A stretch of DNA of 64,000 bases from Bogoriella caseilytica (GCF_003752405.1 NZ_RKHK01000001.1:2852001-2916000); one strand, 5' to 3'. Shown: positions 41,672 to 53,529, numbered from the stretch's first letter. Made by a program: numbers and translations. The notes: generated by a model not told the origin, from the letters alone.

Positions 41672-42479
41672 GAAGCACCCCCCAGCAGCGCGCACTGCGC
41701 TGATCACTGGCGCCTCCCGGGGGATCGGACGCGAGCTGGCCCTCGGGCTGGCCCGTGCCGGGCTCAATGTCGGCCTGCTGGCCCGCGACGCCGTCCGGCT
41801 GGAGGAGGTCGCCGGTGAGATCCGCGCGCTGGGGCGCACGGCGGTGGCCGCTCCGGCCGATGTCACCGACGCCTCTGCGCTGAGTGCGGCGGTGGCCACG
41901 ATCGAAGCGGGCATCGGACCGGTCGACCTGCTCGTCAACAACGCCGGCCGCTTCGACGCCGAGGTGCCACCGTGGGAAGCGGACCCGCAGGAGTGGTGGG
42001 CCATCATGGAGACGAACGTGCTCGGGCCCTTCCTGCTCGATCGCGCGATCATCCCAGGCATGCTCGCTCGTGGCGGCGGCCGCATCATCGACCTGTCCTC
42101 CGGCGCTGCCGTGCGCGACACGGCAGCCTCCAGCGCCTACTACACCTCCAAGACCGCACTCTTCCGCCTGGGCGGCTCGATCCATGAGGCCGGATACCCG
42201 CGCGGACTGCGGATCTTCGAGCTCGCCCCGGGCGTGGTCCGTACCGACATGACCTCGGGTACCGCGATGCACGCCGACCGCACGGAATGGAACGATGTGG
42301 CGGAGGTCGTGGAGCTCGCAGTCATGATCGCGCGCGGCGGCATCGATGAACTCTCTGGGCGCTATGTGCGCGCTGGCACCGACACCCCGGCCTCGCTGCG
42401 CTTCCAGCTCGGCCGGGGTGCCGAGGTACTCCAGGACCACGTGCGACGACTGCGGGCGGCGGACTGGCCCGAGAAGTAG
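41664..42479 (+). CDS. SDR family oxidoreductase
   Basis: 271-residue short-chain dehydrogenase: TGASRGIGRELALGLARAG near residue 15, LVNNAGRFD near residue 91, Ser in IDLSSGAA, Tyr and Lys in YYTSK near residue 156. GTG start within the pheT end suggests it is expressed with pheST. Substrate unknown; NADP is likelier than NAD given the Arg in the glycine motif. Confidence 0.88.
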   Translation: MAEKHPPAARTALITGASRGIGRELALGLARAGLNVGLLARDAVRLEEVAGEIRALGRTAVAAPADVTDASALSAAVATIEAGIGPVDLLVNNAGRFDAEVPPWEADPQEWWAIMETNVLGPFLLDRAIIPGMLARGGGRIIDLSSGAAVRDTAASSAYYTSKTALFRLGGSIHEAGYPRGLRIFELAPGVVRTDMTSGTAMHADRTEWNDVAEVVELAVMIARGGIDELSGRYVRAGTDTPASLRFQLGRGAEVLQDHVRRLRAADWPEK

Positions 42480-42486
42480 CGCCCGC

Positions 42487-43218
42487 TCAGAACCCCGAGC
42501 AGTTCGGCGCGGAGATCGTGGTGGAGCCGCGGTCGACGTGAATGTGGTCGTCGTGCCCGGGGAAACCCGGACCGAGGATGCAGGAGAAGCCGCGCGAACG
42601 TGCCGCCCGGGCGATCTGACAGAAGCTGTAGGCCGGCGAGACGAGGTCGGCGGCGTCGCCGTAGGTGTGCCGGGAGTTGGTCGAACCGCCCACCGCGGCG
42701 TTCCCGGAGATGGTGCGGAAGCCGGAGGTCACCACCAGAGGGTTGTTTCCCATCGCGTCACGCAGCGCCTGCAGTTGCCACATGACGATCAGTGCGTTCG
42801 CCCGGGCAGTGGCGGCCGAGGTGTTGCCGCCCGACCACTGGCCGGAGCCGGTCATCTCACTGAAGGTGAAGTTGCGTGGCGAGTTGTCCGAACTCTGCAT
42901 GTCGTAGATGCGGCCGAAGGTCTGCGGGCCTGCGACACCGTCAACGCCGAGACCATAGGCGCTCTGGAAGTTTCGCACGGCGCTGTGGGTGGCAGGGCCG
43001 AAGGAGCCATCGATGGCGAGGCGGGTGGTGCTGTTCGTCCGTCCCGCCACGCGGATCTGCAGCTGACGCACGTCCTCACCGGAGTTTCCTTGGCGGAGCG
43101 TACGGCTCCAGGTGTATCCCGCAGCGTAGGCCGGTGCGGCAAGCCCGGCCGTCACGACGCCGAGAACGGGCGTGGCGAGTGCGGCACCGATGACGGTGCG
43201 GCGAGTCAGATCGGTCAT
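42487..43218 (-). CDS. Secreted M15-type peptidase with peptidoglycan-binding domain
   Basis: 243 residues. Twin-arginine signal (LTRRTVIGAALATPVLG, cleavage likely after AYA), a PG_binding_1 domain (about 40-100: LRQGNSGEDVRQLQIRVAG, IDGSFGPATHSAVRNFQ), and a C-terminal M15/DUF882-like zinc domain with ligands in NSRHTYGDAADL and HDDHIHVD. It likely trims cell-wall peptides outside the membrane. ATG 43218 follows a GGGGGGA ribosome site. Divergent from argC. Confidence 0.88.
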   Translation of the reverse strand: MTDLTRRTVIGAALATPVLGVVTAGLAAPAYAAGYTWSRTLRQGNSGEDVRQLQIRVAGRTNSTTRLAIDGSFGPATHSAVRNFQSAYGLGVDGVAGPQTFGRIYDMQSSDNSPRNFTFSEMTGSGQWSGGNTSAATARANALIVMWQLQALRDAMGNNPLVVTSGFRTISGNAAVGGSTNSRHTYGDAADLVSPAYSFCQIARAARSRGFSCILGPGFPGHDDHIHVDRGSTTISAPNCSGF

Positions 43219-43330
43219 GGTCAATCCCCCCTGGATTGTGATGTCGGTCTCTGAGTGCCGGTGCCCTGAGCCTCATGGAACCTCGCAGGGCTGTCAAACG
43301 GAGGGGTGCCGCCTGACCTCCTCGCCTCGG

Positions 43331-43367
43331 TGTATCCAGAGTATGCGAGTGCCTGTATGGTTATGCG
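43331..43367. promoter_or_regulatory. Two ARG-box-like sites at argC
   Basis: TGTAT facing ATGCG occurs twice (43331-43347 and 43354-43367), with TATGCGAGTG repeated at 43342-43351 and 43362-43371. They resemble ArgR half-sites and cover the predicted -10 TATGGT (43356-43361). ArgR is encoded in the same operon. Confidence 0.5.
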
Positions 43368-43368
43368 A

Positions 43369-44454
43369 GTGAGCTTCTCTGTTGCTGTCGCCGGCGCCTC
43401 CGGATATGCCGGGGGCGAGGTCCTGCGTCTCCTGCTCAATCATCCCGACGTGAGGATCGGAGCTCTGACGGCACACTCCAGCGCCGGTGACCGGCTCGGG
43501 GTGCACCAGCCGCACCTGCCCGCCTTGGCAGACCGGGTGATCGAACCCACCAGCGCCGGCACCCTCGCGGGCCACGATGTGGTGGTCCTTGCCCTGCCCC
43601 ACGGCGCCTCCGGCGAACTCGCGGATGCCCTGAGTGCTCATGCCGAGGGGGCTGGGCCGCTGATCATCGACTGTGGCGCGGACCACCGGTTGATCTCGGC
43701 AGAGGACTGGCAGCGGTTCTACGGCAGTGACCACGCGGGCACCTGGCCCTACGGCATGCCCGAGCTCCTCACGGGGAGCCCAGAGGCCGCCCACCGGCAA
43801 CGGGAGGATCTGCGCGGCGCGCGGCGCATCGCTGTCCCTGGTTGCAATGCCACCGCCGTCACCCTTGCCCTGCAGCCGGGTGTCGCGGCAGAGATCATCG
43901 ATCCGGGCGACATCGTGGCGGCACTGGCGGTCGGCTATTCCGGAGCAGGCAAGTCCCTCAAGCCGCACCTCCTCGCTTCCGAGGCCGCCGGAAACCTCCA
44001 GCCCTACGGCGTGGGCGGCACGCACCGGCACATCCCGGAGATCGCTCAGAACCTGCGCAGTGCGAGCAACAGTGCGATCGCTCCGCGGATCTCGTTCACA
44101 CCGATGCTGGCGCCGGTGTCGCGGGGAATCCTGGCCACCGTGACGGCGCCGCTGACCGTCGGGGACGCAAATCTGGTGCGCCAGGTCTGGACCGAGCACT
44201 GGGAGCACGAGCCCTTTGTCGATCTGCTTCCTGCTGGCACATGGCCGAGTACGGCGGCGGTCTCGGGCACGAACCGTGCGACCGTGCAGGTGGCCCTGGA
44301 TTCCGGGGCCGGCGGTGCCCACGGCCGCGTGGTGGCCATGTGCGCGTTGGACAACCTCGGTAAGGGCACCGCCGGTGCGGCCATCCAGTCCATGAACCTG
44401 GCCCTCGGGCTCCCCGAGACCACCGGCCTGCCGACCACAGGAGTCGCGCCATGA
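43369..44454 (+). CDS. argC: N-acetyl-gamma-glutamyl-phosphate reductase
   Basis: NADPH-dependent third step of arginine synthesis. About 361 residues: coenzyme motif [18 protein letters not shown], catalytic Cys in [16 protein letters not shown] (about 160), HRHIPEI, and the C-terminal [20 protein letters not shown]. No ribosome site precedes any candidate start; GTG 43369, seven bases after TATGGT, suits a leaderless mRNA and the family N-terminus, with ATG 43363 and 43357 as alternatives. Heads the arg operon and overlaps argJ by 4 bases. Confidence 0.93.
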   Translation: MSFSVAVAGASGYAGGEVLRLLLNHPDVRIGALTAHSSAGDRLGVHQPHLPALADRVIEPTSAGTLAGHDVVVLALPHGASGELADALSAHAEGAGPLIIDCGADHRLISAEDWQRFYGSDHAGTWPYGMPELLTGSPEAAHRQREDLRGARRIAVPGCNATAVTLALQPGVAAEIIDPGDIVAALAVGYSGAGKSLKPHLLASEAAGNLQPYGVGGTHRHIPEIAQNLRSASNSAIAPRISFTPMLAPVSRGILATVTAPLTVGDANLVRQVWTEHWEHEPFVDLLPAGTWPSTAAVSGTNRATVQVALDSGAGGAHGRVVAMCALDNLGKGTAGAAIQSMNLALGLPETTGLPTTGVAP

Positions 44455-45680
44455 GTCACCCGCCCGAGATGGCCGCGCAGGACCACCCGACCGGGGTGAC
44501 CGCCGCCGCAGGTTTTCGTGCCGCAGGAGTCACCGCAGGTCTGAAGACCTCCGGTGCGCCCGACCTTGCATTGGTCGTCAACGACGGCCCCGAGCACGTC
44601 GCAGCCGCTGTGCTGACCACGAACCGCATCCAAGCTGCGCCGGTGCTCTGGACCCGCCAGGCGGTGGCGGATGGGCAGGCCCGCGCCGTCGTGCTGAACT
44701 CGGGTGGCGCGAACGCCTGCACCGGTGCGCCGGGCTTCCAGAACACGCACACCACGGCCGAGCGGACTGCGACGCTGCTGACCGCGGCCGGGGAGGAGAT
44801 CGGTCCCATCGACGTACTCGTCTGTTCCACCGGCCTCATCGGTGAGCAGCTCGATATGGCCGCGCTTCTGCCCGGGCTGGATCAGGCCGTCGCCGCTCTC
44901 GACCCTGGTGCGGGACACGACGCTGCCGTGGCCATCATGACCACCGACACGGTGGCGAAACAGGCCGCCGTGACGCGAACCGCGGGCGGCTCCGCCTGGA
45001 CCGTGGGCGGCATGGCCAAGGGTGCGGGCATGCTCGCTCCGGCCATGGCCACCATGCTCTCCGTGATCACCACCGATGCCGTGCTCACTCCGGACGTCGC
45101 TCGTGAAGCTCTCCAGGCAGCGACGTCGCGCACCTTCGACCGCATCGACTCCGACGGGTGCATGTCCACCAATGACACCGTCATCCTGCTGGCCTCGGGT
45201 GCCTCCGGGATCGCTCCCGGTGCCGAGGAGTTCACCGCCGCCCTGACCGAGGTCTGTTCGAGCCTGTCCCAGCAGCTCCTCACTGATGCCGAGGGCGCCA
45301 GCCACGACATCGCCGTCGAGGTGCGAGGTGCGAGCAGCGAGACAGCTGCCCTGGCGGTGGCACGGGCGATCACGCGCTCCAATCTGGTCAAGACCGCGAT
45401 CTTCGGCAACGACCCGAACTGGGGCCGCATCCTGGCCTCGGCTGGGACTGTCCCCGCAGAGATCGCCCCGTACGAGCCCCACGAGGTCGATGTCTCGGTG
45501 AACGGGGTGCTGGTGTGCCGGGCCGGGGGCGTGGGGGAGGACCGCTCTCTCGTGGATCTCGCTGCGGCACGTGAGGTGAGCATCCAGGTGGACCTGCACG
45601 CCGGCGACGCTACCGCCACGGTGTGGACCAACGACCTCACGCACGACTACGTCCACGAGAACAGCGCGTACTCCACATGA
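44451..45680 (+). CDS. argJ: Bifunctional glutamate N-acetyltransferase / ornithine acetyltransferase
   Basis: Recycles the acetyl group from N-acetylornithine to glutamate. 409 residues; the self-cleavage site with nucleophile Thr is in [18 protein letters not shown] near residue 200, and the oxyanion pair lies near [10 protein letters not shown]. Also [12 protein letters not shown] and [14 protein letters not shown] are typical. Whether it also uses acetyl-CoA (bifunctional) cannot be told from sequence. ATGA overlaps at both ends. Confidence 0.95.
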   Translation: MSHPPEMAAQDHPTGVTAAAGFRAAGVTAGLKTSGAPDLALVVNDGPEHVAAAVLTTNRIQAAPVLWTRQAVADGQARAVVLNSGGANACTGAPGFQNTHTTAERTATLLTAAGEEIGPIDVLVCSTGLIGEQLDMAALLPGLDQAVAALDPGAGHDAAVAIMTTDTVAKQAAVTRTAGGSAWTVGGMAKGAGMLAPAMATMLSVITTDAVLTPDVAREALQAATSRTFDRIDSDGCMSTNDTVILLASGASGIAPGAEEFTAALTEVCSSLSQQLLTDAEGASHDIAVEVRGASSETAALAVARAITRSNLVKTAIFGNDPNWGRILASAGTVPAEIAPYEPHEVDVSVNGVLVCRAGGVGEDRSLVDLAAAREVSIQVDLHAGDATATVWTNDLTHDYVHENSAYST

Positions 45681-46612
45681 GCGAACACTCCCTGTCCGTC
45701 GCCGGGCTGCCCGCCCACAGCAAGGCGGAGGTCCTGATCCAGGCGCTCCCGTGGCTGCGTCGTTTTGCCGGGACCCGCGTGGTCATCAAGTACGGCGGCA
45801 ACGCGATGGTCGACGAGCGGCTCAAGCGCGCCTTCGCCGCCGATGTGCTCTTTCTCCACCAGGTCGGACTGCGCCCCGTGGTGGTGCACGGCGGAGGACC
45901 GCAGATCTCAGCCATGCTGCAGCGTCTGGCGATCACCACCGAGTTCCGCGCCGGGCTCCGGGTCACCACCAAGGAGGCGATGGAGGTGGTGCGCATGGTG
46001 CTCACCGGTCAGGTGCAGCGCGAACTGGTCTCCCTGCTCAATGCTGACGTCGCCCACGCCGTGGGACTTTCCGGGGAGGATGGGCGCCTCTTCCAGGCCA
46101 CGCGGCGCCGACTCGACGCCCAGGGCGAGGCCATTGACCTCGGTCACGTCGGCGACGTGGCGGCCGTGGATCCGACCGCTGTGATGGATCTGCTCGACGC
46201 CGGGCGCATCCCGGTGGTCTCGACCATCGCGGTCGATGCCGAGGAACCCACCGAAGTCCTCAACGTCAATGCTGATACCGCTGCGGCGGCGCTGGCCAGC
46301 GCTCTCGGAGCCACCAAGCTCGTGATGCTCACCGACGTCGAGGGCCTCTACGCTGCATGGCCCGACCGGAGCTCGCTGGTCTCGCACATCGGTTCGGAGC
46401 GGCTGGCCACGCTGCTGCCAAGCCTGGAGTCCGGCATGGTGCCCAAGATGGCCGCCTGCTTGCAGGCGGTGCGCGATGGCGTCGCCCAGGCCCACGTCAT
46501 CGATGGCCGGCAGGAGCACTCCATGCTCCTGGAGATCTTCACCGACGCCGGCGTGGGCACCCTGGTCACACTGGAAGAACCCCGGACCGCCGAGAGCGAG
46601 GAGAACACATGA
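45677..46612 (+). CDS. argB: Acetylglutamate kinase
   Basis: Phosphorylates N-acetylglutamate, usually the arginine-sensitive step. 311 residues: [74 protein letters not shown]. The N-terminal helix (residues 10-30) is the kind that supports hexamer formation and feedback inhibition. ATG 45677 overlaps argJ's stop. Confidence 0.96.
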   Translation: MSEHSLSVAGLPAHSKAEVLIQALPWLRRFAGTRVVIKYGGNAMVDERLKRAFAADVLFLHQVGLRPVVVHGGGPQISAMLQRLAITTEFRAGLRVTTKEAMEVVRMVLTGQVQRELVSLLNADVAHAVGLSGEDGRLFQATRRRLDAQGEAIDLGHVGDVAAVDPTAVMDLLDAGRIPVVSTIAVDAEEPTEVLNVNADTAAAALASALGATKLVMLTDVEGLYAAWPDRSSLVSHIGSERLATLLPSLESGMVPKMAACLQAVRDGVAQAHVIDGRQEHSMLLEIFTDAGVGTLVTLEEPRTAESEENT

Positions 46613-47832
46613 CCTCCGCCGATGCGTGGATGGAGCGTCACCGCTCCGCGCTGATGAACGTCTTCGGGGACCCGCAGCGCGTTCTGGTCAAGGGAGAGGG
46701 AGCCTACGTCTGGGACGCCGAGGGACGGCGCTACCTCGACCTGCTTGCCGGCATCGCCGTCAACGCCCTCGGCCACGCGCACCCGGCGGTGCTGCACGCC
46801 GTCACCGGCCAGCTCGGCGAACTCGGTCATGTCTCCAACTTCTTCTCCACTCCTCCCCAGGTGCGTCTCGCCGAGGAGATCCTGCGCCTCGTGACGCCCG
46901 GAGGAGCGCCCCATGGCTCAAAGGTCTTCTTCGCCAACTCCGGGGCGGAAGCCAATGAAGGAGCGCTCAAGCTGGCACGACGGCACGGTGGGCCAGGCAG
47001 GCGGCGTGTGCTGGCTCTCGAGGGCGCCTTCCACGGCCGGACCTACGGGGCGATGTCGCTGACCTGGAAGCACGCGCAACGCGAACCCTTCGAACCGCTC
47101 GTGCCGCAGATCGAGCACCTGCCCTTCGGTGACCTCGAATCCCTGGAGGCAGCACTGGGCGACGATGTGGCCGCGCTCTTCCTGGAACCGATCCAGGGTG
47201 AAGCAGGTGTGCGGCCGCTGCCGCCCGGCTATCTCAGTGCGGCGCGGCATCTGACTACCGAGGCGGGCGCCCTCCTCGTGCTCGACGAGGTCCAGACCGG
47301 TATCGGCCGTACCGGTGAGTGGATGGGTCACCACCAGGGCGCGATCACCGGCGCTGAGCAGGTGGTCCCGGATGTGGTCACTCTCGCCAAGGGCCTGGGT
47401 GGCGGCCTGCCTATCGGGGCGGTGGTCGCCCTGGGTGAGGGGCCGGGCACCGCGCTGGCGCCAGGTCAGCACGGCACGACCTTCGGCGGGAACCCGGTCT
47501 CGGCCGCCGCCGGCCTGGCGGTTCTGCGCACCCTGGAAACCGAGGACCTCCTGGACCAGGTGTGGCAGGTCGGCCGTCAGCTCAGTGCCGGTCTCGCCGA
47601 GATCGAGGGCGTCACCGAGGTTCGTGGAGCCGGACTGCTCCTGGCTGCCGAGCTCGCCGCCCCGCAGGCCAAGGCTGCTGTGGCCGCGATGCTCGAGGCG
47701 GGCTTCGTCGTCAATGCCCCCACCGAGTCCGCGCTGCGCTTCGCCCCGCCGCTCATTCTGGATGCCGAGCAGGCGGACACCGTGCTGCAGGCACTGCCGG
47801 CTGCGCTTCGTGCCGCCGGGGTGACGGGATGA
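46609..47832 (+). CDS. argD: Acetylornithine aminotransferase
   Basis: PLP enzyme, fourth step of arginine synthesis (may also serve lysine synthesis). 407 residues, class III fold: [52 protein letters not shown] Lys in [17 protein letters not shown] (about 263), [16 protein letters not shown]. Overlaps argB and argR by 4 bases each. Confidence 0.95.
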   Translation: MTSADAWMERHRSALMNVFGDPQRVLVKGEGAYVWDAEGRRYLDLLAGIAVNALGHAHPAVLHAVTGQLGELGHVSNFFSTPPQVRLAEEILRLVTPGGAPHGSKVFFANSGAEANEGALKLARRHGGPGRRRVLALEGAFHGRTYGAMSLTWKHAQREPFEPLVPQIEHLPFGDLESLEAALGDDVAALFLEPIQGEAGVRPLPPGYLSAARHLTTEAGALLVLDEVQTGIGRTGEWMGHHQGAITGAEQVVPDVVTLAKGLGGGLPIGAVVALGEGPGTALAPGQHGTTFGGNPVSAAAGLAVLRTLETEDLLDQVWQVGRQLSAGLAEIEGVTEVRGAGLLLAAELAAPQAKAAVAAMLEAGFVVNAPTESALRFAPPLILDAEQADTVLQALPAALRAAGVTG

Positions 47833-48356
47833 GCGCCCCGGAGTCCGCCGCGGCCGTGGGGGCGCGCACCGCGGGAACAAAGACGGCCCGGCATGCGCTG
47901 ATCGCGGAGATCCTGACCCACCGTGCCGTGCGCTCCCAAGCCGAACTGAGTGAGGCGCTGGCCGAGCGCGGGCTGCACGCCACGCAGTCGACGATCTCCC
48001 GTGACCTCGACGAACTGCGGGCGCACAAGGTGCGCGGCCCGGAGGGCGCCGCGATCTACGCACTGCCGGTCGAGGGCGGCGGGAACGAGACCACGTCACC
48101 GGCAGGGGTGGAGGAACTCGGTGCTCGACTGCAACGGTGGTGCGCCGAAGTGCTGGTCACCGCCGAGGCCGCCCAGAATCTGGTCGTCCTGCGCACGCCG
48201 CCGGGTGCCGCGCACATCCTGGCCTCAGCTCTTGACCATGCGGTGCTGCCCGAGGTGCTCGGGTGTATCGCCGGAGACGACACGGTGCTCGTCATCACTC
48301 GTGATGACGCTACCGCGGAGCGGCTCACCACCCGATTGATCGACCTCGCCGGCTGA
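47829..48356 (+). CDS. argR: Arginine repressor
   Basis: 175 residues. N-terminal winged helix (RHALIAEILTHRAVRSQAEL, HATQSTISRDLDELRAHKVR) binds ARG boxes; the C-terminal domain binds arginine and forms hexamers (GCIAGDDTVLVITRDD). Inside the operon it should repress, and probably acts at the sites at 43331-43367. Here argR directly follows argD; in the usual order argF stands between them. Confidence 0.95.
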   Translation: MSAPESAAAVGARTAGTKTARHALIAEILTHRAVRSQAELSEALAERGLHATQSTISRDLDELRAHKVRGPEGAAIYALPVEGGGNETTSPAGVEELGARLQRWCAEVLVTAEAAQNLVVLRTPPGAAHILASALDHAVLPEVLGCIAGDDTVLVITRDDATAERLTTRLIDLAG

Positions 48357-48386
48357 CCGGCGTTCTCTGACCCAGACAGGAGCAAC

Positions 48387-49597
<1,211 letters not shown>

Positions 49598-49601
<4 letters not shown>

Positions 49602-50644
49602 CGCCGGCCGCGGCAGTGCCCGATCCCGCATCGCTGGGACTGCGGGGCCGGCACTTCCTCAAGGAAGCGGACTTCACCCCCCAGGAGTGGGTGGGCCTGG
49701 TCGACCTCGCAGAGGCTTTGAAGGCTGAGCGCGCTTCGGGCTCGGAGATCGCGCGCCTGGGCGGCAAGACCATCGCGCTGATCTTCGAGAAGACCTCCAC
49801 CCGGACCCGCGCAGCCTTCGAGGTCGCGGCCTTCCACCAGGGGGCGCAGACCACCTACCTCGACCCGGCTGGTTCACAGATCGGGCACAAGGAGTCCATC
49901 GCGGACACCGCGCGAGTGCTGGGGCGCATGTATGACGCCATCGAGTACCGCGGTGCGGCGCACCGCAACGTGGAGCTGCTCGCCGAGCACGCGGGCGTGC
50001 CGGTGATGAACGGGCTGACCGATGACTGGCATCCCACGCAGATGCTCGCCGATGCCTTGACCATGCGCGAGCACGCGCCACGTGGGCCCAGCGGTTCCGC
50101 GGTGCCCTTCGGTGAACTCACCCATGCATACGTGGGCGATGCCCGGAACAACACCGGGCATTCGATCCTGGTCTCCGGTGCGCTGCTGGGGATGGACATC
50201 CGCGTCGTGGCACCGAGCGGACTACAGCCCGCGCCCGAGGTGGTGGCCACCGCCGAGCAGATCGCCGCACAGACCGGCGCCCGCGTGACGGTCACCGACG
50301 AGATCGCGCGCGGGGTCCGGGGTGCGGATTTCCTCTCCACCGACATCTGGGTGTCGATGGGGGAGAAGCAGGAGGCCTGGGACGAGCGCGTGGGGCTGCT
50401 GCGCGACTATCAGGTCAACGCGGAGTTGATGGCCGCCACCGGCAAGGACGTCCGTTTCATGCACTGCCTGCCGGCCTTCCACGACCTCCAGACCGCGGTG
50501 GGCCGTGAGATCTACCAGCGCTTCGGTCTCGAAGGGCTGGAGGTCACCGACGAAGTCTTCGAGTCCGAGGCCTCCGTGGTCTTCGGCCAGGCTGAGAATC
50601 GCATGCACACCATCAAGGCGGTCCTGGTCGCGCTCCTGTCCTGA
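49598..50644 (+). CDS. argF: Ornithine carbamoyltransferase
   Basis: Carbamoylates ornithine to citrulline. 348 residues: phosphate motif [15 protein letters not shown] near residue 68, [34 protein letters not shown] and the ornithine-binding HCLPAFHD near residue 290. GTG start overlapping argG. Its place after argG, not between argD and argR, is unusual. The operon ends here, convergent with lacI. Confidence 0.95.
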
Positions 50645-50651
50645 GTACGCC

Positions 50652-51689
50652 TCAGGTGGGCGCGGGGCCGGTGCTCCCTCGAATGGTCATGGTGGTGGCG
50701 AGCTCGACATGGCGCGAGGCCGGAGCCTTGCCAGCGGCCATGTCGGTCACCGCCTGCACGGCCATCCGCCCCATGTCGCTGAGGTGCTGGTGCACCGTAG
50801 TCAGCGGTGGCGTGGTCCAGGCTGCTTGTGGGGTGTCATCGAACCCGGTCACACTCAGGCGTTCCGGCACAGGGACACCGAGCTCGTGAGCGGTGGCGAG
50901 TACGCCGACGGCGAGTTCGTCGTCGGCCGCCATGATCGCGGTCGGCGGGTGGGGCGCCTCGAGCAGCTCGCGGGCGTAGCGAGAGCCGGTGGCCACATCG
51001 AACTGGCCGACGCGCACCAATGAGGGGTCGACCGTGAGGCCTGCGGCGTCCAGGGCGGCGTTGAAACCGTAGAAGCGGTCTCGGGCGGCGTCGGAAGCTT
51101 CCGGCCCGCCGATCCAGGCGATCCGGTGGTGGCCGAGGGCGATGAGGTGGTCGGCCGCCTCCCGGGCACCGGCCCAGTTGGACGAGCCCACGCTGACCAT
51201 GCGCCGGTGAGAGGTGTCCACCGGATCAACCATGACGAAGGGGATCTCTGCCTCGGCAGCGGCATCCAGGAGCGCGTCGGGCTCGGACAAGGTCAAGCCG
51301 ATCACGCCGGTCACGCCGCCGGCATGCTGATCCGACATCCACTGGCGAGCAACACGGCGCTGGGTCCGGCGCGCACGGTCGGGAGCGAGGCGGGTGAGCA
51401 GGTCGAGGTCCTCACCGGTCGCGGCGGCCAGCACGCCCTGGAGCACGCTGAGGATGTAGGGCGAGGCAGGGATGTCGAAGACCACGGCCAGCGCGCTGCG
51501 CTGTGGAGGTGGGCCGTGGGAGGTCGTTGGCTTGTAGTCGAGTGCCGCGACGGCCTCGAGCACTCGCTCTCGGGTGTCACCGGCGACGTCGTCACGACCG
51601 TTGAGTGCCTTGGACACTGTGGCCTTCGAGACGCCGGCGGCGGCGGCGACGTCCGCCAGGGTTGCTCGCCGGGCGCGTGTTCGTTCCAT
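50652..51689 (-). CDS. LacI family transcriptional regulator
   Basis: 345 residues: LacI helix-turn-helix (ATLADVAAAAGVSKATVSKA, hinge helix LEAVAALDYKP) and a periplasmic-binding-like effector domain (ALAVVFDIPASPYILSVLQG; TAIMAADDELAVGVL; GFDDTPQAAWTTPPLTTVHQ). Minus-strand TACTAT at 51700-51695 places the transcript start next to the ATG, and an operator lies directly upstream of it. It should control itself and the divergent GH39-transport genes. Confidence 0.93.
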   Translation of the reverse strand: MERTRARRATLADVAAAAGVSKATVSKALNGRDDVAGDTRERVLEAVAALDYKPTTSHGPPPQRSALAVVFDIPASPYILSVLQGVLAAATGEDLDLLTRLAPDRARRTQRRVARQWMSDQHAGGVTGVIGLTLSEPDALLDAAAEAEIPFVMVDPVDTSHRRMVSVGSSNWAGAREAADHLIALGHHRIAWIGGPEASDAARDRFYGFNAALDAAGLTVDPSLVRVGQFDVATGSRYARELLEAPHPPTAIMAADDELAVGVLATAHELGVPVPERLSVTGFDDTPQAAWTTPPLTTVHQHLSDMGRMAVQAVTDMAAGKAPASRHVELATTMTIRGSTGPAPT

Positions 51690-51702
51690 ACTCCATAGTA
51701 CC

Positions 51703-51717
51703 CCGAAACTATTTCGG
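51703..51717. promoter_or_regulatory. LacI-type operator 1
   Basis: CCGAAACTATTTCGG: 6-bp inverted arms around CTA. It sits between the -35 region and the -10 box of the lacI gene, fitting autorepression. Its core CGAAACTATTTCG recurs exactly at 51802-51814. Confidence 0.75.
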
Positions 51718-51753
51718 CTGCGCGGTGGCGAAAGAAGCCGGCGAGAATGCCTA

Positions 51754-51782
51754 TTGCGCGGATAGTGCTGCTGTCCTAATCT
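51754..51782 (+). promoter_or_regulatory. Promoter of carbohydrate cluster 2
   Basis: TTGCGC (51754-51759), 17 bases, TAATCT (51777-51782); expected transcript start near 51789. Operator 2 begins about 13 bases downstream of that point. Confidence 0.55.
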
Positions 51783-51801
51783 AAACGCAGCGCGATCGGT
51801 G

Positions 51802-51814
51802 CGAAACTATTTCG
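51802..51814. promoter_or_regulatory. LacI-type operator 2
   Basis: CGAAACTATTTCG, identical to the core of operator 1 and centred 98 bp from it. It lies in the early transcribed region before the GH39 gene, suited to roadblock or looping repression. Confidence 0.75.
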
Positions 51815-51857
51815 AGTACGGTCGTCGAGCGCGAACAGCAGACCAAAGGAGCTCCGC

Positions 51858-53498
51858 ATGCCACGCGATTCGTCGTTGCCCACCCTCATGATCGATGGGC
51901 GGCCTCCGACCGATCTCGCGTTGCGGCACGTCTGGAACGAGTGCGTGGGCGCCGGGCGGGCCAACGAGGCGCTGCGGGCCGACTGGCAGGCGCAGTTCCG
52001 CGAGGCGGTCGACGTCCTGGGCGTGCGGTTCGTCCGGTTCCATGGCCTGTTCCACGATGACATGTTCGTCTACCGGGTCGAGGACGGCGGGGGCTTCGCT
52101 CCACCGGAGCCGCTACCGGAACCGGTGTACACCTTCGCCTACGTCGACAAAGTCTTCGATGCGATCCTCGATGCCGGGGCACGGCCCTTCGTGGAACTGG
52201 GCTTCATGCCCCGCGCTCTGGCGACTCAGACCGAGACGCTGTTCTGGTGGAAGGCGCACTGCAGTCCCCCGACGGACATGGGGCGCTGGGTCGAACTGGT
52301 GACCACCACGGTCGTGCACTGGGTGGAGCGCTACGGGATCGAGGAGGTGCGGCAGTGGCCCTTCGAGGTGTGGAACGAACCGAACCTCGTTCCCCATTTC
52401 TGGACCGGCACCCGGACCGAGTATTTCGAGCTCTATGAGGCGACCGCTCGGGCCATCAAGTCGGTCGACCCGAGCCTCGCGGTGGGCGGACCGTCCACCA
52501 GTGTGTTCGTGCCGGATGACCGATACGCCGGGGAGTACCACGACCCTGCGCATGAGTCCTCAACCGCCGAGACGGAGTCACCCGATGAGCTCGACTGGCG
52601 GCCAGTGTGGATCCACGAGTTCATCGAGTACTGCGCCCAGCGTGAGGTGCCGATCGACTTCTTCTCCACCCATCTCTATCCGACGGACTTCGCTGCCAGT
52701 TCCCTGAACAAGGTCAGGGCCATCACCCGCCAGAAGGACGCCACCCACCGCGATCTCGAGGTGATGCGCACGGTCATCGAGAACAGCCCGTACCCCGACG
52801 CCGGCCTGCACATCACGGAGTGGTCGACCTCGCCGTCCAGCCGGGACGCGATGCACGACACCCTGTTCGCGGCGCCGTACATCGTGCGGGCCTTCCTCCG
52901 GGGCGCTCCGCTGGCCGACTCGATCGCCTACTGGACCTTCACGGACGTCTTCGAGGAGGGTGGCGGGGGAATCGGCCCCTTCCACGGGGGCTTCGGCTTC
53001 GTGAACGAACAGGGCCTGCACAAGCCGACCTTCCACGCGATGGCGATGCTCAACCGCCTGGGCGACCGTCTTCTCGCCGAGCTGCCGCACGGTGCGATCA
53101 CCGCTTCGTCCAGCACCGGTGCTGTCTCAGCGATCTTCTACAACTATCCGGCCGACATGGGCTCGGAAGGACTGGCCTCCCAACGGACCTACGGTGATGC
53201 CCGGGCACTGTCCGAGATCGGTCCTGAGCTCCGGGTCCGGCACACCGTCGAGGGCTTGCCGCCGGGGGCCAGCTTCGAGCTCGAGGTCCTCGACTGGGAG
53301 CACGGCAACGTCGCCGAGGCCTGGTACCAGATGGGCTCACCCCTGAATCTCTCACGCGAACAGACCGCTGAGCTGCGCGAGATCGCCGACCGGCTCGATC
53401 GTCGTCTCCTGACCGCATCGGATCACGGCGTGCTGGAGATTGACCTCGTGCTTTCGCCCTGGGCAGTCGCCTCGATCGCCCAGGAATCAACCCACTGA
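51858..53498 (+). CDS. Glycoside hydrolase family 39 protein (second copy)
   Basis: 546-residue cytoplasmic GH39 enzyme, no signal peptide. General acid/base Glu174 in FEVWNEPNLVPHFW and nucleophile Glu321 in HITEWSTSPSSRD match the family, closer to consensus than the copy at 1719. The C-terminal part is the family's beta-sandwich. AAGGAG precedes the ATG. First gene of a LacI-controlled operon with a binding protein and two permeases. It likely hydrolyses the imported xyloside, arabinoside or similar; substrate unproven. Confidence 0.87.
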   Translation: MPRDSSLPTLMIDGRPPTDLALRHVWNECVGAGRANEALRADWQAQFREAVDVLGVRFVRFHGLFHDDMFVYRVEDGGGFAPPEPLPEPVYTFAYVDKVFDAILDAGARPFVELGFMPRALATQTETLFWWKAHCSPPTDMGRWVELVTTTVVHWVERYGIEEVRQWPFEVWNEPNLVPHFWTGTRTEYFELYEATARAIKSVDPSLAVGGPSTSVFVPDDRYAGEYHDPAHESSTAETESPDELDWRPVWIHEFIEYCAQREVPIDFFSTHLYPTDFAASSLNKVRAITRQKDATHRDLEVMRTVIENSPYPDAGLHITEWSTSPSSRDAMHDTLFAAPYIVRAFLRGAPLADSIAYWTFTDVFEEGGGGIGPFHGGFGFVNEQGLHKPTFHAMAMLNRLGDRLLAELPHGAITASSSTGAVSAIFYNYPADMGSEGLASQRTYGDARALSEIGPELRVRHTVEGLPPGASFELEVLDWEHGNVAEAWYQMGSPLNLSREQTAELREIADRLDRRLLTASDHGVLEIDLVLSPWAVASIAQESTH

Positions 53499-53529
53499 AT
53501 CCGGAAACACTCCTGAAAGGACCTCAACG

